Positions 20,542 through 29,867 of a DNA stretch of 64,000 bases are shown here, in pieces. The DNA comes from DASXAI01 sp963728985. GTDB taxonomy: Bacteria > Actinomycetota > Acidimicrobiia > Acidimicrobiales > Ilumatobacteraceae. The notes below the pieces were generated by a model. The model saw only the letters and a program-made list of their open reading frames with translations. It was not told the origin of the DNA and made no database searches. The translations under genes were made by a program, and so were the position numbers. Position 1 is the stretch's first letter, and every line of letters begins with the position of its first letter. The stretch lies in NCBI GenBank assembly GCA_963728985.1, contig CAVSME010000003.1:372001-436000 (forward strand), in the 5' to 3' direction.

Positions 20542-20907
20542 TCAGGCGGCGTTGAGCTCGCCGAAGAAGCCGATGACCTTCACGAGGCGGCCGTCGGTGT
20601 CGACGGTGGCGATGTCGGTGCCGGTGACGGCGGGGTTGCCGTCGGGCGCGACCAGCGCCCAGCCGTAGCGGGCATAGCCGTGGTGCTCGTCCACGCTCGT
20701 GGTCCGCTTGAACGTGTGGCCCGGGTAGTGGGTCACGACGACATCGCCGAGGCCGACGATGGCGTCGAGGCCCTCGCCTTCCATGGGCGGGTCGACCAGC
20801 TGGCCCTGTGGGCTCCACACCTGCGCCACGAGGGCAGCGCGCCGGTCGGCGTCGGGCTCGCAGTAGGCGGCGAGATGGGTGTCGATGGTGGTGGTGAGAT
20901 CAGCCAC
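20542..20907 (-). CDS. SnoaL-like / NTF2-fold protein
   Basis: Small 121-residue protein with the layout of nuclear-transport-factor-2-like domains (THLAAYCEPDADRRAALV, then WSPQGQLVDPP, ending GRLVKVIGFFGEL). Members act as isomerases, hydratases or ligand-binding domains, and no specific substrate can be read here. The GTG at 20907 is chosen because AAGGAG lies 6-7 bases upstream of it; the longer frame to 20952 would bury that ribosome site. It is divergent from an alpha/beta hydrolase. Confidence 0.75.
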   Translation of the reverse strand: MADLTTTIDTHLAAYCEPDADRRAALVAQVWSPQGQLVDPPMEGEGLDAIVGLGDVVVTHYPGHTFKRTTSVDEHHGYARYGWALVAPDGNPAVTGTDIATVDTDGRLVKVIGFFGELNAA

Positions 20908-21016
20908 GGGGGAACTCCTTCGATCGGGTTGGTGCTTACCCGTCCCATCCAAGAGGTCGCGGCGCGCCTCAGCGATTACGTGTCAGGTAGCGAGCGCTCG
21001 CGGTACGGTCGGGCCG

Positions 21017-21721
21017 ATGAGCACGTACGTGCTGGTACACGGTGCGTGGAGTGGGGCGCATGGCTTCCGGCTCGTCCGCCGCCGCCTGCAGCGCGCCGGC
21101 CACGACGTCTTCACGCCGAGCCTCACCGGTCTCGGCGAGCGGGCCCACCTGACCAGCCCCCAGATCCATCTGAGCACCCACGTACGCGACGTCGTCAACC
21201 ACGTCCGCTACGAGGACCTCGACGACATCGTGCTGCTGGGCTTCTCCTACGGCGGCATGGTGGTGACCGGCAGCCTGGCCTACATCGCCGACCGGGTGCG
21301 CCATCTCGTCTACCTCGACGCGTTCGTGCCCGGCGACGGCGACAGCGTCTTCAGCATGCTCGGCCGGCCGCCGTTCGACCCGCTCGACCTGGGTGTGGAG
21401 TGGCTGGTACCGCCGGCGCCGCGATCGTTCGACGATCCGGCCGAGGCGGCGTTCATGGATCCCCGCCGCATCGGCCATCCCATCGGGTGCTTCGCCGAGC
21501 CCGTCCGTCTGGCGCGGCCGCTGGAGGACTTCCCGTTCGCCCGGACCTACATCCGGGCCACGGCCGATGCGCCCGACGCGCCGGGTGCGGCGGTGTTCGA
21601 TGCCGCCGCCACCCGCGCTTCGAGCTCTGACGCCTGGTCGTACCACGAGGTGGCCACGAACCACATGGTGGCCAGCAACCGGCCCGACGAGCTGGCCGCC
21701 ATCCTCCTGGCGATGGCCTGA
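21017..21721 (+). CDS. Alpha/beta hydrolase (salicylate-esterase/MES-like family)
   Basis: The 234-residue product begins TYVLVHGAWSGAHGF, the oxyanion segment of small plant-esterase-like hydrolases. It has the nucleophile elbow GFSYGG (Ser near residue 79), an acid in YLDAFVPGDGDS and a C-terminal catalytic His in EVATNHM. This family hydrolyses small esters or opens lactones; the substrate here is unknown. ATG 21017 is the natural start. A perfect palindrome GCGAGCGCTCGC lies at 20990-21001, 15 bases upstream, and could be an operator. Its stop nearly touches the convergent metallo-beta-lactamase-fold gene. Confidence 0.78.
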   Translation: MSTYVLVHGAWSGAHGFRLVRRRLQRAGHDVFTPSLTGLGERAHLTSPQIHLSTHVRDVVNHVRYEDLDDIVLLGFSYGGMVVTGSLAYIADRVRHLVYLDAFVPGDGDSVFSMLGRPPFDPLDLGVEWLVPPAPRSFDDPAEAAFMDPRRIGHPIGCFAEPVRLARPLEDFPFARTYIRATADAPDAPGAAVFDAAATRASSSDAWSYHEVATNHMVASNRPDELAAILLAMA

Positions 21722-21722
21722 A

Positions 21723-22439
21723 TCAGGCCGCCGCCATGGCTTCGTACGCCGCGGCGAGGTCGTAGAGCGCCTGGCGGCCGTCGCCCTCGAACGACGAGCC
21801 GTGCATCAGCGCCAACGTCGACGGGTTGAGGTCGCCGAGCCCGCGCAGCGTCGCCGCTGTGTGCGGGGCCAGGCTGGTCGAGTGGAACATGGCCTCGGCG
21901 GCCACGGCCGGCTCCACGATGTCGCCCGTCGTAAGGGCCGGTCCCCGCCCGATGGCGGTGAACAGATCGCCGCACAGCAACGTGCCCGTCGTCTCCTCGA
22001 ACAGGACCTGGGCCTCCCAGCCGTGGGGCACGTGCGGGGTCGAGATCTGGCGCAGCCGCTTGCCGCCCAGGTCGATCACCTCGCCGTCGCCCAGCGCCCG
22101 CGGCGGCCGGTCGCTCATGTCGTTGAGCGACACCATGCACCCAAGGGCGCCGTAGGCGACCTCGCTCCGCGGAGACGCGGCCAGCCACATGTTCATGGCC
22201 CCGCACTCGTCCGACTCAACGTGGCCGAAGGAGATCCAGCGGAGCGACTCGACCGGCACGACCGACGCCACGGCCTCGGCGACCAGCGGGAACATGGCCC
22301 GCGGGCCGGTGTGGAACAGCAGCGGCTCGTCGCCGACCACGAGGAACTGGTTGAACGTGAAGCCCTCGGGGCTCACGTCGGGGATCCAGGTGGAGATCCG
22401 GTAGATGCCGTCAGTGATCTCGTCAACGGTGGCTTGCAT
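21723..22439 (-). CDS. Metallo-beta-lactamase-fold protein, flavodiiron-like metal site with a His-to-Glu change
   Basis: The 238-residue protein has the MBL fold without flavodoxin or rubredoxin domains. In place of the HxHxDH motif it carries GHVESDECGAMN, an HxExDE version of the HxExDH found in flavodiiron/ODP proteins. Later ligands are STPHVPHGWE, LLCGDLFT (bridging Asp) and LALMHGSSF (last His). The start at 22439 is chosen because AGGAGG lies about 10 bases before it; ATG 22448 in the same frame is one base from AGGAGG. It may bind a di-iron centre and act in oxygen or NO handling; this is inference. Confidence 0.75.
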   Translation of the reverse strand: MQATVDEITDGIYRISTWIPDVSPEGFTFNQFLVVGDEPLLFHTGPRAMFPLVAEAVASVVPVESLRWISFGHVESDECGAMNMWLAASPRSEVAYGALGCMVSLNDMSDRPPRALGDGEVIDLGGKRLRQISTPHVPHGWEAQVLFEETTGTLLCGDLFTAIGRGPALTTGDIVEPAVAAEAMFHSTSLAPHTAATLRGLGDLNPSTLALMHGSSFEGDGRQALYDLAAAYEAMAAA

Positions 22440-22461
22440 TGTTTCCATGCCTCCTTGGCGT

Positions 22462-24432
22462 TCAGCGCGCCGCCGGCTCGTTCACTCGGGACTGAACGAT
22501 CCAGCCGATCTCGTCGTCGGCGCTCGGTTCGTAGGCGCAGTAGACGCCGGTGCGGACGCGCCGATCGAGGGCGGCGCCGGCGCCGGGGAGCGCCTCGGCC
22601 AGCTTGGCCAGCGCGCTACGTAGGGCGCGCGTCACGTTCAGGCGGGCCCGCTCGGCGGCCGACGCCTCCGGGCGATCGCGGCCCCCGAGCCCGAAGGCCC
22701 GGGCCAGCTCCCGGGCGAACTGGTCGAGCTCACCCTGGAGCTGCTCGGCCCGGTCGAGGTGGCCGGCGTCGAGGGCCTCGTCGATGTCGGCGTGCAGCTC
22801 GGCGATGCGCCGGCGGTAGGCGGTGCGGGCGGCCCCGTCGAGCGCCGGGCCGGCGTCACCGAGGGCGCGGCGGTCGATCCCACCGGTGGCGGCGACCCCC
22901 TCGACCCGATCCACGAGGTCGAGGACGTGGCGCTCGCCGCCGGGCGCGGCGACCAGTTCGGCCAGGTAGCGCAGGCCCTTCGTGTCGGGCAGGCGCACAC
23001 TCGTCCCGGCGTGGGTGGCCACCCACCACTTCCCGTCCCGCTCCAGCACGGCGCCCCCGGCGGGCCGGCCGGCGCCCAGCCGGCGTAGCAGCTCGGCGGC
23101 CGCCGGGGTCGGGACCACGTCGAGCACGGCGAGGATGGCGGCGGCGGCACGGGCGTCGACGCCCGCCGCGGTGCGATCGCCGGCCTGCTCGCGCCAGCGG
23201 GCCAGCTCCACCAGCAACGTCGCCGCCAGCCACGGCAGGCGGCGGGCGTCGATGCCGTCGGACGCCTCCTCCAGCGTGGCGACGGCGCCGGCGAGATCGC
23301 CGGTGGCAGCGAGCACCCGGGCCCGGGCGGCGGCGCTGCGCGCCTGGAGCGACGGGATGTCCAGGTCACCGGCCCGCTCGACCAGCTGGGCGCACACCTC
23401 GGTGGCGGTGTCGAGGGCACCACTGGCCACCTCCACCTCGACCAGGACGGTGAGCAGCTCGACGGCGCGGAGCCGATCGTCGGCCAGCAGCCGCAAGCCC
23501 CGCCGGGCGCTGATGCGAGCCAGCTCGAGGTCACCCCGGGCGAGGTGGAGCCGGGCCGCCGGCAGGAGCGCTTCCATGGACTGGTCCTTGCCGAGCAACA
23601 GGGCCTCGGCGTCGGCCAGCCGGCCCTGGCGGATGCGCAGGTCGGCGAGGGCGATGTCGGGATGCCAGCTGCCCTCGCTGCGCATCAGCGTCTCGAAGTC
23701 GGCCTTGGCCCGGGTGAGGACGGCCTCGGCCTCGGTCCATCGTCCCAGCTCCACCAGCAGGTGGGCGTGCACGCTGTCGCAGTGGCTCGCCAGGAAGACG
23801 GGCGTGCCGGGAGCGAGGCCGATGAGGCCCTGCTGGCGCAGCAGGTCGGTCCACGACCCGGCTCGTTCGAAGTCGGCGGCGTAGTAGCAGGCCGTGAAGA
23901 ACGAGCACACGGACTTGGCCGCCCAGTCCGTGTCGTCGGCGGGGCCGCAGGCCAGCGCCATCGCCTCGTCGAGCAGCGCCATCCCCTCGACCAGCCTCCC
24001 GGCCTGCACGTGAGCCAGCCCGGCATCGGCCAGCGCCTTGGTCTCCAGGTTGACGTCGCCGAAGCGCCGGGCCCGGTCGAGGGCCAGCTCGGCGGCGGCG
24101 AGGAGCTCGGCGGGGTCGTCGACCTCGCACCCCATGGCGGCCACGGCCACCCAGCCCTGCTCCACACAGGGCGGCTCGTCTTCGACCAGGCGCCGGGCTC
24201 TGGCGAACCAGGCCCGGCCGGCGGTCCGGTTCCCCATCCCGTTGCTGAGCGCGTCACCGAGGCGGACACAGGCCATGGCCGCCTGGCAGCGGTCACCGGC
24301 GGCGGTGAAGGCTCGCACCGCGGCCGACAGGTGGGCGATGGTGGCGTCCATGTCGAACCGGGTGGCCGCCTCGCCCGCCCGGGCCAGGGCCGCTTGCCCG
24401 TCTTCGACCAGCTCCTGTCCGTCCTGCGTCAT
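22462..24432 (-). CDS. Large TPR-repeat protein of a two-component operon, function unknown
   Basis: The 656-residue, Ala-rich helical protein is built mostly of degenerate tetratricopeptide repeats (about residues 10-460). A conserved C-terminal module follows with GKWWVATHAGTSVRLPDTKG, RYLAELVAAPGGERHVLDL and a coiled-coil-like tail with AERARLNVTRALRSAL. That C-terminal module is familiar from large actinobacterial signalling ATPases and regulators, but here it comes without a kinase, cyclase or ATPase domain. The ATG overlaps the response-regulator stop by 4 bases, so it is translationally coupled to the two-component pair. It may modulate their output. Confidence 0.7.
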   Translation of the reverse strand: MTQDGQELVEDGQAALARAGEAATRFDMDATIAHLSAAVRAFTAAGDRCQAAMACVRLGDALSNGMGNRTAGRAWFARARRLVEDEPPCVEQGWVAVAAMGCEVDDPAELLAAAELALDRARRFGDVNLETKALADAGLAHVQAGRLVEGMALLDEAMALACGPADDTDWAAKSVCSFFTACYYAADFERAGSWTDLLRQQGLIGLAPGTPVFLASHCDSVHAHLLVELGRWTEAEAVLTRAKADFETLMRSEGSWHPDIALADLRIRQGRLADAEALLLGKDQSMEALLPAARLHLARGDLELARISARRGLRLLADDRLRAVELLTVLVEVEVASGALDTATEVCAQLVERAGDLDIPSLQARSAAARARVLAATGDLAGAVATLEEASDGIDARRLPWLAATLLVELARWREQAGDRTAAGVDARAAAAILAVLDVVPTPAAAELLRRLGAGRPAGGAVLERDGKWWVATHAGTSVRLPDTKGLRYLAELVAAPGGERHVLDLVDRVEGVAATGGIDRRALGDAGPALDGAARTAYRRRIAELHADIDEALDAGHLDRAEQLQGELDQFARELARAFGLGGRDRPEASAAERARLNVTRALRSALAKLAEALPGAGAALDRRVRTGVYCAYEPSADDEIGWIVQSRVNEPAAR

Positions 24433-25088
24433 TCCGCTCCCGGCAGCACCGTACCGGTCTCGTAGGCGATCATGACCAGCTGGGCGCGGTCACGGGCGTG
24501 GAGCTTGGTGAGCAGCCGGCTCACGTGGGTCTTGGCGGTGGCGTGGCTCATGTGCAGCTGTTCGGCCAGCTCGGCGTTGGACAGGCCGCGCGCCACGTGT
24601 GACAGCACCTCCCGCTCCCGATCGGTGAGGCCGCCGATCGGGGCCAGTGACGCCGCCGGTGGATCGGGCCGGCGCACGAACTCCTCGATGAGGCGCCGGG
24701 TGACGTTGGGCGCCAGCAGGGCGTCGCCCCCGGCCACGACGCGCACCGCCTGGAGCAGCTGAGCGGGCGGGGTGTCCTTCAGCAAGAAGCCGCTGGCTCC
24801 GGCGCGCAGGCCCTCGTACACGTACTCGTCGAGATCGAACGTGGTGAGGATGAGCACCCTCGTGGACAGCGACCGGGTGATGATGCGGGTGGCCTCGATG
24901 CCGTCCATGACCGGCATGCGCACGTCCATCAGCACGACGTCGGGCACGGCGCTGGTGGCCAGGGCCACCGCCTCCGCGCCGTTGGCCGCCTCCCCCACCA
25001 CGTCGACATCGGCGGCCGATCGCAGTAGCACCACGAAGCCCGCCCGCACCAGCTCCTGGTCGTCGGCCACGACGACCCGCAACGTCAC
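24429..25088 (-). CDS. NarL/LuxR-type response regulator
   Basis: DNA-binding response regulator of 219 residues. The receiver domain shows ADDQELVRAGF (acidic pocket, residues 8-9), the phosphorylated Asp in DVVLMDVRMP (about residue 54) and FLLKDTP (Lys near 104). The C-terminal LuxR helix-turn-helix has LTDREREVLSHVARGLSNAEL and TAKTHVSRLLTKL. The GTG start at 25088 overlaps the kinase stop. It probably controls the divergent ABC exporter and its own operon. Confidence 0.93.
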   Translation of the reverse strand: MTLRVVVADDQELVRAGFVVLLRSAADVDVVGEAANGAEAVALATSAVPDVVLMDVRMPVMDGIEATRIITRSLSTRVLILTTFDLDEYVYEGLRAGASGFLLKDTPPAQLLQAVRVVAGGDALLAPNVTRRLIEEFVRRPDPPAASLAPIGGLTDREREVLSHVARGLSNAELAEQLHMSHATAKTHVSRLLTKLHARDRAQLVMIAYETGTVLPGAE

Positions 25089-26278
25089 AGCGACAGCGCC
25101 TTGGCCGGCGGCTCGAACGGCAGCATGGCCAGGACGCGGAAGCCGCCCCCGGGGACGGGACCGGCGACGAGGGTGCCTGAGAACACGGCCACACGCTCGC
25201 GCATCCCGATGAGCCCGTGGCCACTCCCGGCGCCGTTCGGGCTGACGGCGTAGCCGCGCCCGTCGTCCACGACCTCCAGGCTCGCATGGTCGGTGTCGAG
25301 GCGGATGGTCACGGTCACGCTGGCCCGCCCGGCGTGCTTCACCACGTTGGTGAGCGCTTCCTGCAGGATGCGGTAGCCGGTCAGGCGCACGCTCTCGGGC
25401 ACCGGTGTCGCCGGGTCTCCTTCCCAGCGCAACTCGACGGGGACGCCGGCATCGCGAACTGACTGGACGAGCGTCTCGACGCTGTCGCGGTCGGGCGCCG
25501 GCGACAGGGCGCCGCGCGGGTCGTTCTCCGAGCGCAGCACGCCGAGCATGCGGCGCAGCTCCTGGAGGGCGGATCGGCCGGTCGTCTCGATCGCTTCGAG
25601 GGCGCGCTTGGCGTCCGCTGGCTGGGTGTCGATCACGTGGGCCCCCACGCCGGCCTGCACGGTGATCACGCTCATGGCGTGGGCGACGACGTCGTGGAGC
25701 TCCTGCGCGATGCGTAGCCGCTCCTCAGCCACTGCCCGCCGTGCTTCGTCGACGCGCTCGCGCTCCAACACCGCGGCCCGTTCCTCGAGCGTGGCGATGC
25801 GCTCGCGGCGGGTCCGGATGATCTCGCCGACGGCCCAGGCGGCGCCGAACACGAAGAAGTTGCTGAGCACGTCCTGCGCCGTCGTGCCGGACTGCCCCCG
25901 CGACAACCACAGCACGGCCAGTGCCGCACCGAACGTGACGCTGGCGATGGCGGCGCGGCGGCGACGGCCATAGGCCGCGGCCGAGTAGAAGGCGATGAGG
26001 GCGGCGATCACGGTGCCCCCGTCGGGGTAACCGAAGGCGGCGATCGCCACGGCCGCGCCGAGGGTCACCACCATCACCGTGAGGGGGTAGCGGCGCCGCC
26101 ATACCAGCCCCACCGTGCAGACGAGAACCAGGACGTAGGCGAGCACGCCCGGGCGGGTCTCGGACTCTGCGGCGCTGACCCGGGTGCCGACCACCCCGAC
26201 CACGGCGAGCACACCGGCCAGGACGCCGTCGAAGACCCGCTTGTCGATGCCGCGGACCCAGGCGAGCAGGGACCTCAC
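25085..26278 (-). CDS. Membrane sensor histidine kinase (HisKA_3 family, NarX/DesK-like)
   Basis: The 397-residue protein has about four to five N-terminal membrane helices without a large extracellular loop, suggesting membrane-stress sensing. A coiled coil follows, then the dimerisation box with the phospho-accepting His in AQELHDVVAHAMSVI. The HATPase domain has EALTNVVKHAG (N box) and DDGRG with GSGHGLIGMRERV. GTG 26278 is chosen as the only start before the first helix; the longer frame runs into the divergent ABC gene. It forms an operon with the regulator and TPR protein and faces an MacB-type exporter, a typical arrangement for antibiotic or envelope-stress detoxification modules. Confidence 0.9.
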   Translation of the reverse strand: MRSLLAWVRGIDKRVFDGVLAGVLAVVGVVGTRVSAAESETRPGVLAYVLVLVCTVGLVWRRRYPLTVMVVTLGAAVAIAAFGYPDGGTVIAALIAFYSAAAYGRRRRAAIASVTFGAALAVLWLSRGQSGTTAQDVLSNFFVFGAAWAVGEIIRTRRERIATLEERAAVLERERVDEARRAVAEERLRIAQELHDVVAHAMSVITVQAGVGAHVIDTQPADAKRALEAIETTGRSALQELRRMLGVLRSENDPRGALSPAPDRDSVETLVQSVRDAGVPVELRWEGDPATPVPESVRLTGYRILQEALTNVVKHAGRASVTVTIRLDTDHASLEVVDDGRGYAVSPNGAGSGHGLIGMRERVAVFSGTLVAGPVPGGGFRVLAMLPFEPPAKALSL

Positions 26279-26422
26279 AGGGTGACGGTACGGCACCGAC
26301 CGCCGATGCGCATCCGTCCCGAGACCATGAGCGTGTACATCCGGAGATGTACGGCGCACGGCGGTGCCAGAAGGGCCGAGCGGCCGACGACCACGGGCGC
26401 CGGTCGGCGCACCATCGGCGAC

Positions 26423-27254
26423 ATGACCAACACCGCCACGCTCCTGCCCACCCACTCCACCACCCCCCTCCCCGCCCACCACGCCGCCCGCCCGTTCCCG
26501 GCTCCGGCGCCCACCCCCACCGCATTGGCACCGCCGGCGGCCGCCGCCGTCGACGCCGTGAAGTTGTACGGCCGCGGCGAGGCCGAAGTGCGCGCCCTCG
26601 ACGGCGTGACCGTCGAGTTCGCCGCCGAGCGCTTCACCGCCATCATGGGCCCGTCGGGCTCCGGCAAGTCGACGCTCATGCACACCCTCGCCGGGCTCGA
26701 CACGCTCACGTCCGGCGCGCGTGTTCATCGGCGACCGCGACCTGTCCCGCCTGAACGACCGGCAGCTGACCAAGCTGCGTCGCGATCGCGTGGGCTTCAT
26801 CTTCCAAGCCTTCAACCTCATCCCCACGCTCAGCGCCATCGAGAACATCACGCTCCCGATGGCGCTGGCCGGTCGCAAGCCGGACAAGGTGTGGCTCGAT
26901 CACGTCGTCGAGACCGTCGGGCTCGCCCGCCGCCTGTCGCACCGCCCGAGCGAGCTCTCCGGCGGCCAGCAACAGCGCGTCGCGGTAGCCCGCGCCCTCG
27001 CCAGCCAGCCGCAGATCATCTTCGCCGACGAGCCGACCGGCAACCTCGACTCCCGCACCGGCGCCGAGATCCTGTCGTTCATGCGCACGGCCGTGCGTGA
27101 GCTCGGCCAGACCATCGTGATGGTCACCCACGACCCCGTCGCCGCCTCGTACGCGGACCGGGCGGTCTTCCTCGCCGACGGACACATCGTCGACGACATG
27201 TCCGATCCCACGCCCGACCGGGTGCTGGACCGCATCAAGAGCTTCGGAGGCTGA
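26423..27254 (+). CDS. ABC transporter ATP-binding protein (MacB/LolD type), frameshifted at about 26720
   Basis: ATPase partner of the FtsX-type permease that follows 5 bases later. The first frame gives a Pro/Ala/Thr-rich N-terminal extension (about 35 residues, unusual), then AVKLYGRGEAEVRALDGV and Walker A GPSGSGKST. After GLDTLTSGA the frame shifts; the second frame continues VFIGDRDLS, the Q-loop FQAFNLIPTL, signature LSGGQQQR, Walker B IIFADEPTGN and the H-loop VTHD. Restoring one GC unit (GGC GCG CGC GTG) rejoins them as SGARVFIGD. A sequence error is likely because the permease is intact. Confidence 0.85.
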
Positions 27255-27259
27255 TCGCC

Positions 27260-29785
27260 ATGTTCCGCGTCACCATCAAGCGACTCGCCGCCACCAAGCG
27301 GCGGCTCCTCACGACGGCCTTCGCCGTCGTCCTCGGCGTGGCCTTCATGGCCGGCACGCTCGTCCTGACCGACACCATCACCAAGACGTTCAACGGCATG
27401 TTCGCCGAAGCCAACAAGGGCACGTCCGCCCTCGTCCGCAGCACATCCAAGGTGAAGGGCGACTACACGACCGTCCGGTCGTCGCTCGACGCCTCGCTCC
27501 TGTCCACGGTGGCCGCCATCGACGGCGTCGCTGCGGCCACGCCCGACATCCAGGGCTACGCCCAGCTGATCGACGCCAACGGCAAGGCCATCGGCAACCC
27601 CAGCATGGGAGCGCCGACCTACGGGCAGAACTGGAAGGGCGACTCGGCCCTCAACCCGTACCGCATCGTGGACGGCAGCGCGCCGGTCGCCGACGACGAA
27701 ATCGTCATCGACCAGCACTCGGCCGACCTGGGCCACTTCGCCATCGGCCAGCAGATCAGCGTCCTCACCAAGGACGCACCCCGCTCGTTCCGCCTCGCCG
27801 GCATCGCTCGCTTCGGCGACGCCGACAGCATGGGTGGCGCGTCGGTGGTGCTGTTCACGGACGACAGCGCCGGCCAGCTGGTGAGCGAGCCCGGGAAGGT
27901 CGACGGCATCGCCGTCGCCGCCGCTCCCGGCGTCTCCGAGAGCGAGCTGCAGGCCCGCATCGCCACCGCGCTGCCGCACGACGCCGAGGTGCTGACCGGC
28001 ACCGAGCTGACGAAGGAGCAGGAGAAGGATTCGAGGGAGAGCTTCGCCTTCTTCAACAGCTTCATGATGATCTTCGCCTTCATCGCCCTGTTCGTCGGCT
28101 CGTTCATCATCTACAACACCTTCTCGATCGTGGTCGCTCAGCGGTCGAAGGAGATGGCACTGCTGCGGGCCCTGGGCGCGAGCCGCAAGCAGGTCCGCCG
28201 CTCGGTCCTCGTCGAGGCGCTGATCGTCGGGTTCGCTGCTTCCGCCGCCGGCATCGCCGCCGGCGTGGGCATGGCCGCCGGCCTGAAGGCCATGTTCGAC
28301 GCCGTCGGCATCGACATCCCCGCCACCGGCACCGTCCTCACCACGCAGACCATCGTGATCTCCGCCCTGACGGGCACGATCCTCACGGTCATCTCGTCGG
28401 TGATGCCGGCCCGCAAGGCGGCCAAGGTGGCGCCCGTCGCCGCCCTGCGCGACCTCGCCGTCGACAACACCAGCCGGTCCCGCGTGCGGACCGTCGCCGG
28501 TACCGTCACGACGGCGGCTGGTGTGGCCGCCCTCCTCGGCGGGTTGAGCGGCGGGGCACTGCCCCTCGTCGGCCTCGGCGCCCTCGGTGTGTTCCTGGGC
28601 GTGGCCATGCTCGGCCCGGTGCTGGCCCGTCCCGTCGGCCGGATCCTCGGCTGGCCCATCGCCCGCACCCGGGCCATGTCGGGCACGCTGGCCCGTGACA
28701 ACGCCATCCGCAACCCCAAGCGGACGGCAGCCACGGCGTCGGCGCTGATGATCGGGGTGGCCCTCGTTGGGTTCATCACGATCTTCGCCCAGTCGGCCAA
28801 GGCGTCGATCAATGCCGGGATCGCCGATCACTTCCGCGGCGACCTGGTCATCGACTCCAAGGCAGGAGACGGCGCCGGCCTGTCACCGCAGCTGTCAGAG
28901 CAGCTCCGGGCCCGCCCCGAGGTGGCCGCCGTGGCCTCCCTGCGGATGGTGCCGGCGCTGGTCGACGGCACGGGTACCGACCTGTCGGTCTACTCCACCA
29001 CGTCGCTCCCCTCGCTGTTCGACCTGCACGTCATCTCGGGTTCGATCCAGGACCTGGGCGCCGACGGTCTCGCCGTGTCGAAGGACGAGGCGACCTCGAA
29101 GCAGTGGCACATGGGCGATGAGGTGGACGCCGCCTTCGCCAGCGGAGCGACGCAGCACCTCACGGTCGAAGTCATCTACGACGCCGACCCGGCCATGTTC
29201 ATCAGCACCGAGGCCGCTGACGCCGCCGGCGTCGACACCCTGGACAAGACGCTCTACGTCAAGGCCAGCCCCGGTACGGGTGAAGCCGCCGCTCGCGCTG
29301 CGGTGGAGACGGTGACCGACGCCTACCCCACGGCCAAAGTGATGGACACGGCGCAGTACGAGGCCGATCAGGCCGGTCAGATCAACCTGATCCTCAACCT
29401 GATCTACGCCATGCTGGGCCTGGCCATCGTGATCGCCGTGATGGGCATCGGCAACACCCTGTCGCTGTCGATCGTGGAGCGGACCCGGGAACTGGGCCTG
29501 CTGCGGGCCGTCGGCATGAGCCGCCGCCAGCTCCGCTCGACGGTGCGCTGGGAAGCCGTCCTGGTGGCGCTGTTCGGCACCGCCCTCGGGCTCGCCATCG
29601 GCACCTTCTTCGGCTGGGCGATCGTGCGGGCCCTGGCCGATCAGGGCTTCAACACCTTCACCATCCCGTTCGTGCAGCTGGGTGTGGTGACGCTGATCGC
29701 GGTGGTGGCCGGCGTGGCCGCCTCGATCCTCCCGGCTCGCCGGGCGGCTCGCCTCGACGTCCTGGACGCCATCGCCACTGCGTAG
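27260..29785 (+). CDS. FtsX/MacB-family ABC transporter permease
   Basis: The 841-residue permease has two repeats of the FtsX arrangement. A first membrane helix (RLLTTAFAVVLGVAFMAGTL, about residues 14-33) is followed by a large extracytoplasmic domain. A triple-helix bundle near residues 265-380 carries the family segment RSKEMALLRALGASRKQVRRS. A second membrane anchor near 490, a second extracytoplasmic domain and a C-terminal bundle with RTRELGLLRAVGMSRRQL follow. Such proteins export peptides or lipids or act mechanically with an ATPase. It is regulated probably by the divergent two-component system and ends at a strong terminator. Confidence 0.93.
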   Translation: MFRVTIKRLAATKRRLLTTAFAVVLGVAFMAGTLVLTDTITKTFNGMFAEANKGTSALVRSTSKVKGDYTTVRSSLDASLLSTVAAIDGVAAATPDIQGYAQLIDANGKAIGNPSMGAPTYGQNWKGDSALNPYRIVDGSAPVADDEIVIDQHSADLGHFAIGQQISVLTKDAPRSFRLAGIARFGDADSMGGASVVLFTDDSAGQLVSEPGKVDGIAVAAAPGVSESELQARIATALPHDAEVLTGTELTKEQEKDSRESFAFFNSFMMIFAFIALFVGSFIIYNTFSIVVAQRSKEMALLRALGASRKQVRRSVLVEALIVGFAASAAGIAAGVGMAAGLKAMFDAVGIDIPATGTVLTTQTIVISALTGTILTVISSVMPARKAAKVAPVAALRDLAVDNTSRSRVRTVAGTVTTAAGVAALLGGLSGGALPLVGLGALGVFLGVAMLGPVLARPVGRILGWPIARTRAMSGTLARDNAIRNPKRTAATASALMIGVALVGFITIFAQSAKASINAGIADHFRGDLVIDSKAGDGAGLSPQLSEQLRARPEVAAVASLRMVPALVDGTGTDLSVYSTTSLPSLFDLHVISGSIQDLGADGLAVSKDEATSKQWHMGDEVDAAFASGATQHLTVEVIYDADPAMFISTEAADAAGVDTLDKTLYVKASPGTGEAAARAAVETVTDAYPTAKVMDTAQYEADQAGQINLILNLIYAMLGLAIVIAVMGIGNTLSLSIVERTRELGLLRAVGMSRRQLRSTVRWEAVLVALFGTALGLAIGTFFGWAIVRALADQGFNTFTIPFVQLGVVTLIAVVAGVAASILPARRAARLDVLDAIATA

Positions 29786-29800
29786 TGCTCCTCGGCACAT

Positions 29801-29830
29801 GAGGGCGGGCCGGTTCGCCGGCCCGCCCTC
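29801..29830 (+). terminator. Terminator hairpin with TTCG tetraloop after the ABC operon
   Basis: GAGGGCGGGCCGG (29801-29813), loop TTCG, then CCGGCCCGCCCTC (29818-29830): a perfect 13-bp stem capped by a stable UUCG loop, followed by CTTGC. It begins 16 bases after the permease stop codon. Confidence 0.9.
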
Positions 29831-29867
29831 CTTGCGCGTCACGGCTCCGGGCACCAAGGATGCGGTG

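Noticed and set aside
20990..21001. Palindrome GCGAGCGCTCGC before the alpha/beta hydrolase as a strong operator
   Set aside because: Perfect 12-base palindrome, but GC-only palindromes are frequent in such DNA; kept only as a note in the gene entry.
21393..23453. Long plus-strand frame across hydrolase, MBL and TPR genes
   Set aside because: It crosses three genes supported by domain motifs and starts inside one of them.
26900..28831. 643-residue minus-strand frame opposite the ABC permease
   Set aside because: Composition is that of a codon shadow (His/Asp/Gly-rich); the plus-strand permease has clear FtsX motifs.
29799..29867. Longer N-terminus for the AhpD-like protein
   Set aside because: The upstream ATG lies at the foot of a perfect 13-bp terminator stem; ATG 29868 is more natural.
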